Assembly: GCF_008642315.1 (NCBI RefSeq)
Contig: NZ_CP029192.1
Location: 1 to 64,000, forward strand
Origin: Streptomyces venezuelae
Lineage (GTDB): Bacteria > Actinomycetota > Actinomycetes > Streptomycetales > Streptomycetaceae
Length of the DNA: 64,000 nt
Reading direction: 5' to 3'
Each line of letters starts with the position of its first letter. Position 1 is the stretch's first letter. Of the stretch, positions 1 through 8,667 are shown in pieces. The notes under the pieces are model-generated. The model did not search any database, was not told the origin of the DNA, and saw nothing but the letters and a program-made list of their open reading frames with translations. A program made the position numbers and the translations under genes.

Positions 1-5
1 GCGCG

Positions 6-300
6 GTCTGCTCCGCAGACACGACGCGCCGCCGCTACGCGGCGGAAAAGCCGCGCTCCGCGCGGCAGCTGGCGACTCCGTCGCCAGCGCGGACAACTCC
101 GTTGTCCGCGGGCTCGAATCGCTCCGCGATTCGGCCTACCGGAATTCGCTCCGCGATTCGGCCTACCGGAATTCGCTCCGCGATTTCCGGGTGAAATCCG
201 CTCCGCGGCTTTCACTAAAAGCAGCAGCAAAAGGGAGCGCGCCGTCGATATACTGACGCTCCGTCAGTTGACAGAGCGTCAGAAATGACGCCTCGTCAGT
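6..300. repeat. Array of hairpins, telomere-like
   Basis: At least eight inverted repeats follow one another almost without spacing. Stems are at 6-20, 29-45, 50-66, 69-87, 88-110 (perfect 10-bp arms), 115-133, 191-215 (one mismatch) and 252-268, with a shorter one at 286-298. Most loops are the trinucleotide TCC, inside the recurring string GCTCCGC. Closely packed palindromes with tiny loops are the hallmark of Streptomyces telomeres, where single-stranded 3' ends fold during end patching. The sequence does not match the archetypal telomere opening that I know, so this may be a non-archetypal terminus or a subtelomeric hairpin cluster. Confidence 0.7.
121..186. repeat. 27-bp tandem repeat, about 2.4 copies
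   Basis: The unit beginning GCTCCGCGATTCGGCCTACC is present at 121-147 and 148-174, and a third partial copy starts at 175. Each unit carries the GCTCCGC hairpin loop, so the repeat multiplies the hairpins of the terminal-like array. Confidence 0.9.
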
Positions 301-870
301 TTATGCAGCAAACCCCACGGCCGAAACGTATTCGTACTGCCCCCATTGCGACCCCAGATCCACAATCGCGTCCACCCAGGCATCATCCTGGGCCGTCGCA
401 TCTCCAGCCGCCCAGGACCGGATAATGGCGTCCCATTGACGGATGTTGAGGCTGCGATACTCCAGCACTCTCTGGAACCGCCGGTCCACCTGGGACTGGT
501 TGAACGGATGGATCTCCACTCGGGTCCCTCCCCCGTTGTTCAGCCGGCGCAGCAGGTAGCGGGCCACGTTCTGGCGGCGTACCGCACGGTAAGCGGCCTC
601 GATCTTCGCCAGGTTGGCCTTAGAGGGGCGGCGTTTGCCTGTCAGCCAGGCGTTGAGGGTGCGGTCGGTGACCGTAAGGCCGGCGTCGCGCGCAGCCCGG
701 CGGGCGTGGTCTGTGCGAGTCAGGTATCTCAACCGCGCCATCAGGCCGCGTTGTTGTGTGATCGGGGTGGCGATGAATTCGGTGAGCTGGTCGAGTTGAC
801 GTGCGACGGCTTCACTGCCCTTGATTCCTCGGGCCCCGTAATGCCCGAAATCTTGTGTCCTTTCCGGCAT
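301..870 (-). CDS. Helix-turn-helix protein, candidate telomere terminal (Tpg-like) protein
   Basis: This 189-residue basic protein has a helix-turn-helix-like segment near residues 50-90 (GLTVTDRTLNAWLTGKRRPS). An Arg-rich helix and a C-terminal aromatic stretch follow. Streptomyces terminal proteins (Tpg) are also about 185 residues with an N-terminal helix-turn-helix. This gene lies immediately beside the hairpin array, where such a protein could act in end replication. A plausible ribosome binding site (AAAGGGG) precedes the ATG. I see no decisive sequence signature, so the role is inferred from size, fold and position. It could instead be a plasmid- or phage-type DNA-binding regulator. 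Confidence 0.5.
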   Translation of the reverse strand: MPERTQDFGHYGARGIKGSEAVARQLDQLTEFIATPITQQRGLMARLRYLTRTDHARRAARDAGLTVTDRTLNAWLTGKRRPSKANLAKIEAAYRAVRRQNVARYLLRRLNNGGGTRVEIHPFNQSQVDRRFQRVLEYRSLNIRQWDAIIRSWAAGDATAQDDAWVDAIVDLGSQWGQYEYVSAVGFAA

Positions 871-1145
871 GAGGGCCCCTTTCTGTAAGGTTCTGTAGTT
901 TACACGATACCTTAACTCCCGCTATTTTTCCCGCGCTTGAGGCCAATAGTAGCTGCCAAGTTCTCGTTGAAATGACGTTAGCTGTACTGCCGTTGGGTCG
1001 GCTTTTGTGGAGGCGTGGCTTTCCCTCATCAATGTCGTATGGGCGGTGTCCGCGAGATCGCCCGCAGTGACGACCTCACCACTCTGCCCAGTAACACCCC
1101 TGAAGGCCGGAGACACCCACACGTAAATTCACAAGGGCCCTTTCT

Positions 1146-1812
1146 TCAGGCCCCGATCGCGTTGAGGACCCGTCCGGTGTCAGCGAGCTCGTCAAGCACG
1201 GCCTCGGCCCCAGCCTCCTGAAGCGCGGCCCGTGTCGTCTTGCCAGTGGCCACCGCCACCACACGCACTCCGGCGTCCCGCCCGCCCGTTACATCGGCAG
1301 GGGTGTGCCCGAGGAATACGGCGTCCGCGGCCGGTACGTCTGCGCGAGCCAGCGCCGCGAGGAGCAGCTCGGACCGCTCCTCGCCGTCCTCCCCGTACGC
1401 GCCGTCGTCCAGCCGGAGATACGTGTCAAGGCCGAACGTCGCGAGCTTGACCTCGGCCGCGCCGCGGATGTTGCCGGTCACCACTGACTGCCGGGCCCCG
1501 CGTTTGTCGAGCGCTGCCAGGGCCGTGGCGGCTCCGGTCAGTGCGTGCCCGCGTTCGCGTACTTCGGCCGCCCGCCTCAGGTGGACAGCGCCGAGGGCGT
1601 CAGCGAACCGTGTGAACAGGTCGTCGCTGAAGGGGATGTCGTGGAGCCTCGCTGTCTCGCGCAGGATGACGCGCTGTTGACCCAGTCACCGAGGCCTGCT
1701 CGCGCAGCGGCACGCCTGTGGCCTCCTCGAATGCAACGGCCCACAGGTCACCGCCGAGTCCGCGCATGGTCATCAGCGTGTGGTCGATGTCCCACAGCAC
1801 CAGCTTCGCCAC
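1146..1812 (-). pseudogene. HAD-family hydrolase, frameshifted
   Basis: A haloacid dehalogenase-type phosphatase is readable in two frames. The N-terminal part starts at GTG 1812 after a good GAGAGGGGG ribosome binding site and carries motif I, WDIDHTLM. The C-terminal part runs to 1146 with motifs such as VVTGNIRG and FLGHTPADV. The frame switches near 1665-1672, where one extra base seems to be present; removing it would give a continuous protein of about 221 residues. The break is either a real inactivating mutation, in keeping with a subtelomeric location, or a sequencing error. The substrate cannot be predicted. Confidence 0.75.
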
Positions 1813-2111
1813 GGTGCCCCCTCTCTCGCTGGACTCCCATATCCCCAACTTGCGGGCGCCCTAAGCTCAGAGAACAGAGCGAGGAGTCGGGGCATGGTTG
1901 CAGCGGACTCCCTATCGGGGACCGGATCAGGCACTATCGCGGCGGGCGCCGGCAGGACGCGGTCGCCGGGCTGGTTTCGTAAGCGAGAGCGAGCAACGTT
2001 TGCCGACGGTTTTGGGCAGCACTTAGCGATCAGACAGCTCGAATATGTCGATGGGAACCAACAACGCTGTAAGCCCGATGCTGTGATCACACCAGCCACC
2101 GCGAGATCGTT
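1813..2111. other. Intergenic stretch without a convincing gene
   Basis: About 300 bases separate the HAD remnant from the next gene. Open frames here have no convincing codon bias, ribosome binding site or recognisable motif. I see no clear repeat or terminator. Confidence 0.5.
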
Positions 2112-2609
2112 TCACGCGTCCCGGCCGGTGGTGCCGGAGAGTTGAGCCGCCCGTCGTTGACCGGGCCACAGATCGTCATAGGCTGCGTCCATGAACTGGA
2201 CCTGTGGCCCGCGCAGTGCGGATGCGTCGGCGACCTCGCCGCGGGCTGCTTCGGCCAGGCGAGCTGCATAGCGGTAGGCAGTGCCTCGCAGCGGTTCCGT
2301 CCTGGCCGCCAGATCGATCTCCGCCTGCGCGAGCCACAGATCGTCGACGAGTTGGCCGAGCATGTCGTCCACCGCGCTGTCGCTGTCCTGCGGGCCTGTG
2401 AGCGCCGCCTTCTCTACCCGGGACGCGATACTCAGGAACTTCAGGATTACTTCCTTGAGCTCGGCGCGATGCGCGGCCAGCTGCTGAGCTTCCAGCTGCT
2501 GGGTACTCGCCCGTGACACCAAGTGCTGTCCGAACAGCGACCCGACCGCGCCAAGCGCAACACCCGCCAGAGACAACACCGCTGGCCCCAGAGTCCCCCA
2601 AGATCCCAT
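2112..2609 (-). CDS. Small membrane-anchored protein of unknown function
   Basis: The 165-residue product begins with one hydrophobic segment (about residues 8-27, LGPAVLSLAGVALGAVGSLF). A long, charged, helix-rich region follows that could form a coiled coil (QQLEAQQLAAHRAELKEVI). The topology suggests a single-pass membrane protein with a cytoplasmic helical domain. I do not recognise a family. It stands alone between decayed or unrelated genes, so the context gives no functional clue. Confidence 0.55.
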   Translation of the reverse strand: MGSWGTLGPAVLSLAGVALGAVGSLFGQHLVSRASTQQLEAQQLAAHRAELKEVILKFLSIASRVEKAALTGPQDSDSAVDDMLGQLVDDLWLAQAEIDLAARTEPLRGTAYRYAARLAEAARGEVADASALRGPQVQFMDAAYDDLWPGQRRAAQLSGTTGRDA

Positions 2610-2925
2610 GCCTGGAGTCTCTCAGTATCCCGCCCCTCCGCGGCGACCTACCCGGTGAACGGCCTTTTGGACCGCCTCGGCCGCGCTGGTTTTATCAACG
2701 GGATCCGACACCGCTTGTCGCTCTCCGAGAACGCCTCGTTTCGCCGCAGGGCGATGTCTTGAGTTCTGGTAACACCTGGGGTCTTGCGGCTGGCGTATCG
2801 GAGTGCTCGCCTGAACGGTGTAGGGATGCTGGTGGGCGTCGACAGGCTCATGGCTGCTTCGTCCGCGGGGCCGGGGTTCATCGGGACTTGTCGTGGGCGG
2901 GCCCGAACCGGAAAGATCGTCGATC
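2610..2925. other. Intergenic stretch, no gene recognised
   Basis: About 315 bases lie between divergent genes. The codon bias of the small open frames is poor and no product is recognisable. The region must contain the promoters of both neighbours, but I see no distinctive operator. Confidence 0.4.
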
Positions 2926-4512
2926 ATGCATCTCGACGAACTCAGCGCTGGTGAACGTCAGTTGTGGAACTCCTTCGCCCAGGGCGGCGCTGTCAATGTC
3001 CGCGACGCCCCGGAATCGGCGGAACCCGCGGTGCGGGCCGAGGTCATTGCGGCGCTGCTGCTGGGTGCCGGTACCGATCCCGCCCCGGGCGACCGCCCGG
3101 CACTGTGCCTGACCGGCGCCCGCATCACGGGCAGGCTGGATCTACAATTCGCCGAGATTCCCGTACCGGTCGTCCTGGACGAATGTCGGTTCGACGAAGT
3201 GCCCCTGCTCCGGGGCGCGAGAATCCGCGAGCTGGCCCTGACCGGATGCGCCCTGCCAGGTCTCGCCGCTGATACAGCCCAGATCGACGGCAGGCTGGTC
3301 CTGTCCCGCTGCCACCTGACCGGGCCCCTCGTACTCACCCGCGCCCAGATCCACAGCGACCTCGACCTCCGCGACACCGTGATCACCGTTCCTGGTGCCG
3401 AGGCGATATCCGCTGTCCGCCTCATCGCGGGCGGCGACGTGCTGTGCACCAACCTGGCGGTCCGGGGAACATTCCGCTGCTCCGGCGCCGCCATCTCCGG
3501 TGAGTTCGACCTGGAGGGCGCCTCCCTGCGCAACCCCGACGGCCACGCCCTGGACGCCTACCACGTCCAGATCACCGAGGACTTCACCTTCCACCCGGGC
3601 TTCAGCGCCGAAGGGCAGATCATCCTCTCCGGTGCCACGGTCGCTGCGGCGATCGGATTCTGTGGGGCTCGGCTGAACAACGCCGGCGACGTTGCGCTGG
3701 AGGCCATTGACGTCAACGTCGCCCACAACTTCGACCTCGGCCACGGGCTCCGCGTCGACGGCGGCATCAAACTCGACGGCAGCAGCATCGGCACGCAGCT
3801 CAGCTTCCGCGATGCCACGCTGACGAACCCCGGCGGCACTGCCCTGTCCCTGCGGCTGGCCCAGGCCCGGGAGACCGATCTGCGCACCCAGCAGCCGATC
3901 GCTGGCACCGTCGACGCGAGCAACGCCCATCTGGGCACCCTGTACGACACCCCCGGCACTTGGCCCGCCGACCTCCGACTGGCCGAGACCACCTACGACG
4001 CCCTCGCCATTCCCCTGTCGGCCGCCGAACGGCTCCACTGGCTCCGGCGCAGCACCGACGCCTACCTCCCTCAGCCGTACGAGCAGCTCGCAGCCGCCTA
4101 CAGACGGCTCGGACACGAGGACGAGGCACGCACCGTGCTCCTCGCCAAGCAACGCCATCGCCGTGCCATGCTCCCCCTGCATACCCGCATCTGGGGTTAC
4201 ATCCAGGACGCGACCGTCGGCTACGGGTACCGGCCACTCCGCGCCGCCCTCTGGCTCACCACTCTGCTCGCCTGCGGCGCACTCTTCTTCAGAGCCCATC
4301 CTCCCGCGCCTCTCGAACCGGAGAAGGCGCCGCCATTCAACGCTGTCGTCTACACGCTCGACCTGCTCGTCCCGATCACCGCCTTCGGACAGGACGTCGC
4401 CTTCGCACCACGAAGCACTGGGCAGTGGCTCGCCTACGCATTGACCGCTGCCGGGTGGATCCTGGCCACGACCGTCGCCGCTGGCATCTCACGGGCGATC
4501 AACCGTCAGTAA
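2926..4512 (+). CDS. Pentapeptide-like beta-helix membrane protein
   Basis: The start is ATG 2926, about 12 bases after GGAAAG, giving 528 residues. Residues 1-330 contain many repeated units of the form ITGRLDLQ / VRGTFRCSGA / ISGEFDLEGA, which suggest a right-handed beta-helix of the pentapeptide-repeat type. A short helical region follows (ERLHWLRRSTDAYLPQPYEQ). The C-terminus has hydrophobic segments near residues 440-460 and 495-525 that should be membrane-spanning. Streptomyces genomes contain many such proteins, often labelled membrane-associated oxidoreductase, but no catalytic motif is visible here and the function is unknown. Confidence 0.65.
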   Translation: MHLDELSAGERQLWNSFAQGGAVNVRDAPESAEPAVRAEVIAALLLGAGTDPAPGDRPALCLTGARITGRLDLQFAEIPVPVVLDECRFDEVPLLRGARIRELALTGCALPGLAADTAQIDGRLVLSRCHLTGPLVLTRAQIHSDLDLRDTVITVPGAEAISAVRLIAGGDVLCTNLAVRGTFRCSGAAISGEFDLEGASLRNPDGHALDAYHVQITEDFTFHPGFSAEGQIILSGATVAAAIGFCGARLNNAGDVALEAIDVNVAHNFDLGHGLRVDGGIKLDGSSIGTQLSFRDATLTNPGGTALSLRLAQARETDLRTQQPIAGTVDASNAHLGTLYDTPGTWPADLRLAETTYDALAIPLSAAERLHWLRRSTDAYLPQPYEQLAAAYRRLGHEDEARTVLLAKQRHRRAMLPLHTRIWGYIQDATVGYGYRPLRAALWLTTLLACGALFFRAHPPAPLEPEKAPPFNAVVYTLDLLVPITAFGQDVAFAPRSTGQWLAYALTAAGWILATTVAAGISRAINRQ

Positions 4513-4567
4513 CGAACCAACAGCCATCGGATTCTGCGGCGGCCTCGCAATGAAGGACCAGGAGCGG

Positions 4568-5040
4568 TCAGCCCGCGACGGCGCCCTGTGCTCGGGCCGC
4601 CCGGGTACTGGAGAGTCGGTAGGACTCGGTGCCTGTCTCGATGATGTTCCCGCCGAAGGTGAGGCGGTCGACGATGGCCGCGCAGAGCCGCGGATCGGTG
4701 AACGTCCTGGTCCACCCGCCGAACGACTCGTTGGAGGCTATGGCGACGCTGTTCTTCTCCTCCCGTTCGGTCAGCACCTGGAACAGCAGCTCAGCGCCCC
4801 TACGGTCCAGCTCCATGTAGCCGAGTTCATCGATGCAGAGGAGGTCGACGCGTCCGTAGCGGGCGATGGTCTTGGCCAGGATCTTCTCGTCCGCGGCCTC
4901 GACCAGCTCGTTGACCAGTTTGGTGGCGAGTGTGTAGCGGACCCGGAAGCCGGCCAAGGCGGCCTCGGTGCCGAGGGTGATCAGCAGGTGGGACTTGCCG
5001 GTGCCGGAGTCGCCGATCAGACAGAGTCGTGGCGCCGCCG
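4568..5040 (-). pseudogene. istB: IS21-family istB helper ATPase, 5'-truncated remnant
   Basis: The reading frame encodes an IstB/DnaC-like AAA ATPase of IS21-type elements. The Walker A motif GDSGTGKS is followed by RVRYTLATKLVNELVEAADE, the Walker B region DLLCIDELGYMELDRRGAELL, and sensor-like motifs (NESFGGW, RLCAAIVDRLTFGGN). The N-terminal part, roughly 80 residues in intact relatives, is missing or out of frame upstream of about 5040. There is no istA transposase nearby. It is therefore a dead fragment marking a past insertion, as is common near Streptomyces chromosome ends. Confidence 0.85.
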
Positions 5041-5140
5041 TCTGTCTGTTTGCGGCCGGCGTCTTCGTAGCGCAAGTGCTCCTGGCGGGCGGGGTCTTGG
5101 GGTGGGCCCGTCTGCCAGGAGCTTCTTTGTGCTTTTTGAG

Positions 5141-5157
5141 GTCGGGTCGCGGCCCGA
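5141..5157 (-). terminator. Possible terminator of the DtxR gene
   Basis: The inverted repeat GTCGGG...CCCGAC lies about 30 bases past the stop codon of the DtxR gene. No clear U-tract follows on the minus strand, so the assignment is weak. Confidence 0.35.
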
Positions 5158-5188
5158 CTGGCTTTCTGTCGTTGTGGGTTGGGAGTGG

Positions 5189-5881
5189 TCAGTGTCTGGC
5201 GACGAGGACGTGTGCGGCGGCCTGTGCGGGGAGTTCGGCGGCCGTCCCGCCGCTGCTGACCGTGACGCCGGTGGGTGAGGATGTCACGCTCACGACCGCG
5301 CCGGGCCGCACGCCTGCGTGGCGCAGGGTGTGCATCAGTTGGGCGTCGGTCTGGATCAGTTCCCTGATGTTCCGTACGACCGCGCTCGTGCCGTTCGGTC
5401 CTGGTGCGAGGTCGCTGAGGCTGATCGTGCTCTCGTCGGGGAGCGGGTCTGCGGTGTTCTTCTGGCCGAGTTCCTCCAGGCCCGGGATCGGGTTGCCGTA
5501 GGGCGAGGTGGTCGGGTGCCACAGCAGGTCGAGGAGGTGGCGTTCGACGGTCTCGCTCATCACGTGTTCCCAGCGGCAGGCTTCGGCGTGGGCCTGTTCC
5601 CACTCCAGTCCGATCACGTCGACGAGCAGGCACTCGGCGAGCCGGTGTTTGCGCATGACGCGTGTGGCCAGTCGGCGGCCCTGCTCTGTCAGTCGCAGGT
5701 GCCGGTCGCCGGTGATGTGCAGCAGGCCGTCGCGTTCCATGCGGGCGACGGTCTGGCTGACGGTGGGGCCGCTCTGGTCCAGGCGCTCGGCGATGCGGGC
5801 GCGCAGGGGGGCAATGGCTTCCTCTTCGAGTTCCAGGATGGTGCGCAGGTACATCTGGGTGGTGTCGATGAGTCGGGGCAT
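5189..5881 (-). CDS. DtxR/IdeR-family metal-dependent repressor
   Basis: The product is 230 residues, the normal size for the family. The N-terminal winged helix (residues 1-70) is followed by a dimerisation and metal-binding domain. Canonical primary-site ligands are visible: Met in TTQMYLR and the C-x2-EH cluster in EACRWEHVMSE. A C-terminal SH3-like domain follows (about 150-230). Members sense Fe(II) and repress iron-uptake or siderophore genes. The start is chosen at ATG 5881, where homologues begin (PRLIDTTQMYL). It lies 8 bases after the stop of the PEBP gene, so the two are probably cotranscribed. Confidence 0.9.
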   Translation of the reverse strand: MPRLIDTTQMYLRTILELEEEAIAPLRARIAERLDQSGPTVSQTVARMERDGLLHITGDRHLRLTEQGRRLATRVMRKHRLAECLLVDVIGLEWEQAHAEACRWEHVMSETVERHLLDLLWHPTTSPYGNPIPGLEELGQKNTADPLPDESTISLSDLAPGPNGTSAVVRNIRELIQTDAQLMHTLRHAGVRPGAVVSVTSSPTGVTVSSGGTAAELPAQAAAHVLVARH

Positions 5882-5889
5882 GCGGTGGG

Positions 5890-6462
5890 TCAGGCGGGGG
5901 TCTGGGCGGTGGCGGTCAGGACTGCGCGGCCCAGGATGTGGCCGGCCATGGTGAAGCCGAGGATGGCCGGGGTGGCGTCGGCGGGGACGCCGATGGAGGC
6001 GACGTCGAGGGCGTGTACCACGACGAAGTAGCGGTGCGGGCCGTGTCCGGCGGGCGGGGCGGCGCCTATGTAGCGGGTTGCGCGGGCGTCGTTGGGCAGT
6101 TGGAAGGCGCCGTCGGGCAGGTGCGAGCCGGTGTCGTCGCCGGCGCCTTCGGGCAGCTCGGTGACGGTGGCGGGGATGTCGGCGACTGCCCAGTGCCAGA
6201 ACCCGGATCCGGTGGGGGCGTCGGGGTCGTAGACGGTCACGGCGTAGCTCTTGGTGCCCTGCGGGGCGCCGTTCCAGGACAGCTGCGGGGAGAGGTCCTT
6301 TCCGCCGGGGACGGCGGAGGCGTGCTGCTCGGGTGGCCAGGGGGCGCCGTCGGTGACGGTGGTGCTGGTGACGGTGAAGGGGGCCGCCTCGGGGAGGCGG
6401 GCGAAGGGGTTGTTGGCGGCGGGGGTGTTGGGGGTGTGGGTGCCAGGGGTGTTGGTGTTCAT
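5890..6462 (-). CDS. PEBP / YbhB-YbcL family protein
   Basis: The 190-residue product belongs to the phosphatidylethanolamine-binding (Raf kinase inhibitor-like) family. The conserved DPDAPTGSGFWHW and GPHRYFVVVHALD motifs form the ligand pocket. The first 30 residues are Asn/Thr/Pro-rich and probably disordered. Bacterial members bind small anionic ligands but mostly lack a defined role. It is the first gene of a two-gene unit with the DtxR repressor and is transcribed divergently from the GntR gene. Confidence 0.85.
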   Translation of the reverse strand: MNTNTPGTHTPNTPAANNPFARLPEAAPFTVTSTTVTDGAPWPPEQHASAVPGGKDLSPQLSWNGAPQGTKSYAVTVYDPDAPTGSGFWHWAVADIPATVTELPEGAGDDTGSHLPDGAFQLPNDARATRYIGAAPPAGHGPHRYFVVVHALDVASIGVPADATPAILGFTMAGHILGRAVLTATAQTPA

Positions 6463-6578
6463 TGCGGCGTTCCTTTCGGGGGCGTGCTGTGGGGTGGTGG
6501 TGATGCGGTCGGGGCGTGCGGCGTCTGTGGAGGCGTTGTTGTCCGTCTCTCGCCGACCACTGAATCGACCATAGCATT

Positions 6579-6592
6579 GATAATCGATTATC
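6579..6592. promoter_or_regulatory. 14-bp palindrome, probable GntR operator
   Basis: GATAATCGATTATC is a perfect palindrome, and an AT-rich island in GC-rich DNA. It lies 25 bases before the GntR-family start codon, in the divergent promoter region shared with the PEBP/DtxR unit. Autoregulation and control of the divergent genes are inferred. Confidence 0.65.
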
Positions 6593-6616
6593 TGGTGGAT
6601 CGTCTATGCTTCAGGC

Positions 6617-7321
6617 ATGACTCAGACGGCACACACTCCGGCTTTGCCGGGCAAGCGGATGCTCTCCGAGCAGGTCTACGCACACCTGCGGGACGCGATC
6701 ATGCGCGGGCAGCACGCCCCCGGCGACGCCCTCAAACCGCAGGACCTCGCCAAGGAACGGGGTGTGAGCCTGGCCGTCGTGCGTGAGGCGCTCGTGCGGC
6801 TGGTCGGCGAGGGCCTCGCCGACCGGCTGCCCAACCGCGGCTTCGCCGTCCCGGCCTTCTCCGACCGCCGCTGGCAGGAGATCGCGGAGGCCCGCCGGGC
6901 CATCGAACCGGTGGTGCTGCGCATGTCCGTCGAGCGCGGCGACGTCGACTGGGAGGCCCGCGTACGGGCCGCCCACCACCGGCTGTCGCGTACTCCGGTG
7001 TATGTGGCGGAGGAGGGCGCGTACTACAGCGCCGCGTGGGCCGAGGCCCACCGGGTCTTCCACCGCACCCTGCTGGAGGGGTGCGGCAATCCCGTCCTGC
7101 TGGACACCTTCGACCGGATGTGGACCGCGAGCGAGCTGGCCCGCCGCCTGTCGACGCAGCGTCACCCGGAGCGGGACGGCGTGGGCGAGCACCGCCGCCT
7201 GGAGGAGGCGGCGCTGGCCCGCGACGCCGACACCGCGGCCGAGGTACTGGCCCTGCACCTCACCCAGACCGCCGCCGGGCTGACCGGCTGCACCGGCCAC
7301 GAACCCGCCAACGACGCCTGA
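6617..7321 (+). CDS. GntR-family regulator (FadR subfamily)
   Basis: The 234-residue protein has the GntR winged helix at residues 15-80 (LSEQVYAHLRDAIMRGQHAPGD, then GVSLAVVREALVRLVGEGL). An all-helical FCD effector domain follows, with a FHRTLLEGCGNPVL-type helix containing likely metal- or ligand-binding His residues. FadR-subfamily proteins respond to carboxylic acids. The adjacent palindrome and the divergent PEBP gene suggest the immediate targets; no metabolic gene nearby identifies the effector. Confidence 0.88.
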   Translation: MTQTAHTPALPGKRMLSEQVYAHLRDAIMRGQHAPGDALKPQDLAKERGVSLAVVREALVRLVGEGLADRLPNRGFAVPAFSDRRWQEIAEARRAIEPVVLRMSVERGDVDWEARVRAAHHRLSRTPVYVAEEGAYYSAAWAEAHRVFHRTLLEGCGNPVLLDTFDRMWTASELARRLSTQRHPERDGVGEHRRLEEAALARDADTAAEVLALHLTQTAAGLTGCTGHEPANDA

Positions 7322-7529
7322 GCCGGAGGCGGCGCCTTGGGAGTGTGGTGCCGCGGCGGCGCAGCCGGCCGGGCATCGTGAGGCGCAGGGATCCTTCCCC
7401 TGCGGCCCCCTGCGGTCCCCCTGTGGCCTTCGTGCTGGTCGAGTGCGTCTTTGGTCGGAGCACAGGATCAGTACGTCAGTACGTCAGTACGAAGGCCGTG
7501 TTCACGTCGGCGGGAGCCTCGTTGGAGGT

Positions 7530-8402
7530 TCAGTCCTGGTGGACTTCGTTGCGGCCCGGGCCGCCGGAGAGCTTGTCGGTGCCTGTGCCGCCCCACAGGA
7601 TGTCGTCGCCGCTGTTGCCCCACAGCGTGTCGTTGCCCGCCTCGCCGTACAGCTTGTCGTTGCCCTTGCCGCCGTAGAGGACGTCGGCGCCGGCCTGGCC
7701 GTGCAGTACGTCGTTGCCGTCCTCGCCGTGCAGGTTGTTCGCCTCGCCGGTGCCGGTCAGGGAGTCGTTGCCGGGGCCGCCGAAGCAGTCCTGGCTGCAG
7801 TGGGTGAGGGTGTCGTTGCCCGCGTCGCCCCACGGGCCGAAGCCCATCGGGCCGCCACCGCCGTCGAGGCGGTCGTCGCCCTCGCCGCCGTGCAGGAGCG
7901 CGGACTCCGACGCCTTGATGACATCGTTGCCCTTGCCGCCGTAGATCCCGGCCCACGCCCGGCTGTCGGGGCCGAGGGTGGCGGTGTCGTTCAGGTCGCC
8001 GAGGTCGATGTCGTAGCTGTCGGAGTCGTCGGAGTTCTCCGGGATCTTGACCGCGCACCGCACGGCGGTGCGGTCGCCCTCCTCGGGGTACACGCACTCG
8101 TCCCACTGCGCCGCGTCGGCGGAGACGGAGATGTCGTAGCGGTCGTGGAAGGTGAGGACGTAGTAGGAGTCGTTCTCACCGCGGTGGTCGATCTTCTCGT
8201 CGACCGTCACCTGGTTCTGCTGACCGGCGGCCGCCTTGTACCAGAGCTCGCCGTCCTCGATGACGACGGAGGCGGTGGACGCGGCGGCCGAGGGGGCGGC
8301 GGACGGGGCGGCCTGGGCCGTCGACGCCGCTAAGGCGGCCGTACCGAGCGTCAGGGCGAGGGCGGTGGTGGCGGTGGTGGCGATGGTCCGGTGAATGCGC
8401 AT
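7530..8402 (-). CDS. Secreted RTX (calcium-binding repeat) protein
   Basis: The 290-residue product starts with a typical Sec signal peptide (MRIHRTIATTATTALALTLG, probable cleavage after AQA). A beta-rich N-terminal domain follows. From about residue 160 to the end there are nonapeptide repeats of the GGxGxDxLxG type (for example GGKGNDKLYGEAGNDTLWG). These fold into a calcium-loaded beta-roll outside the cell. No catalytic domain is visible, so it may be a structural or carrier protein. An AAGGG site precedes the ATG. A two-and-a-half copy CAGTACGT repeat lies downstream at 7469-7491. Confidence 0.85.
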   Translation of the reverse strand: MRIHRTIATTATTALALTLGTAALAASTAQAAPSAAPSAAASTASVVIEDGELWYKAAAGQQNQVTVDEKIDHRGENDSYYVLTFHDRYDISVSADAAQWDECVYPEEGDRTAVRCAVKIPENSDDSDSYDIDLGDLNDTATLGPDSRAWAGIYGGKGNDVIKASESALLHGGEGDDRLDGGGGPMGFGPWGDAGNDTLTHCSQDCFGGPGNDSLTGTGEANNLHGEDGNDVLHGQAGADVLYGGKGNDKLYGEAGNDTLWGNSGDDILWGGTGTDKLSGGPGRNEVHQD

Positions 8403-8667
8403 GCGGAAGTGACCCTTCAGGGTGTACGTGTGCGGTGGTGCTTGCGGTCACCCGGTTAGACAGGAGGCCACAGAGGGGAGTTGCCCGGCGGCGCATGAAC
8501 AGGGGCGGATGTTGTGGTGACCGGGGTGTGGACATGAGCTCGCCCGAGCGGGCGCGCCGAAGAACTTTCCGCGCGGGCCCGATGTGGTGCGGCTCGTGGG
8601 GAACGCCGCTGCTCGGCAGGGCCTCTCACCTTCTGTACGGCTGTACTTTTGAGAGGAGTTGTTCTGC

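Noticed and set aside
1..300. A CRISPR array in the repeated left edge
   Set aside because: The repeats are hairpins of different sequence without regular unique spacers, only 2.4 copies of one unit are tandem, and there are no cas genes.
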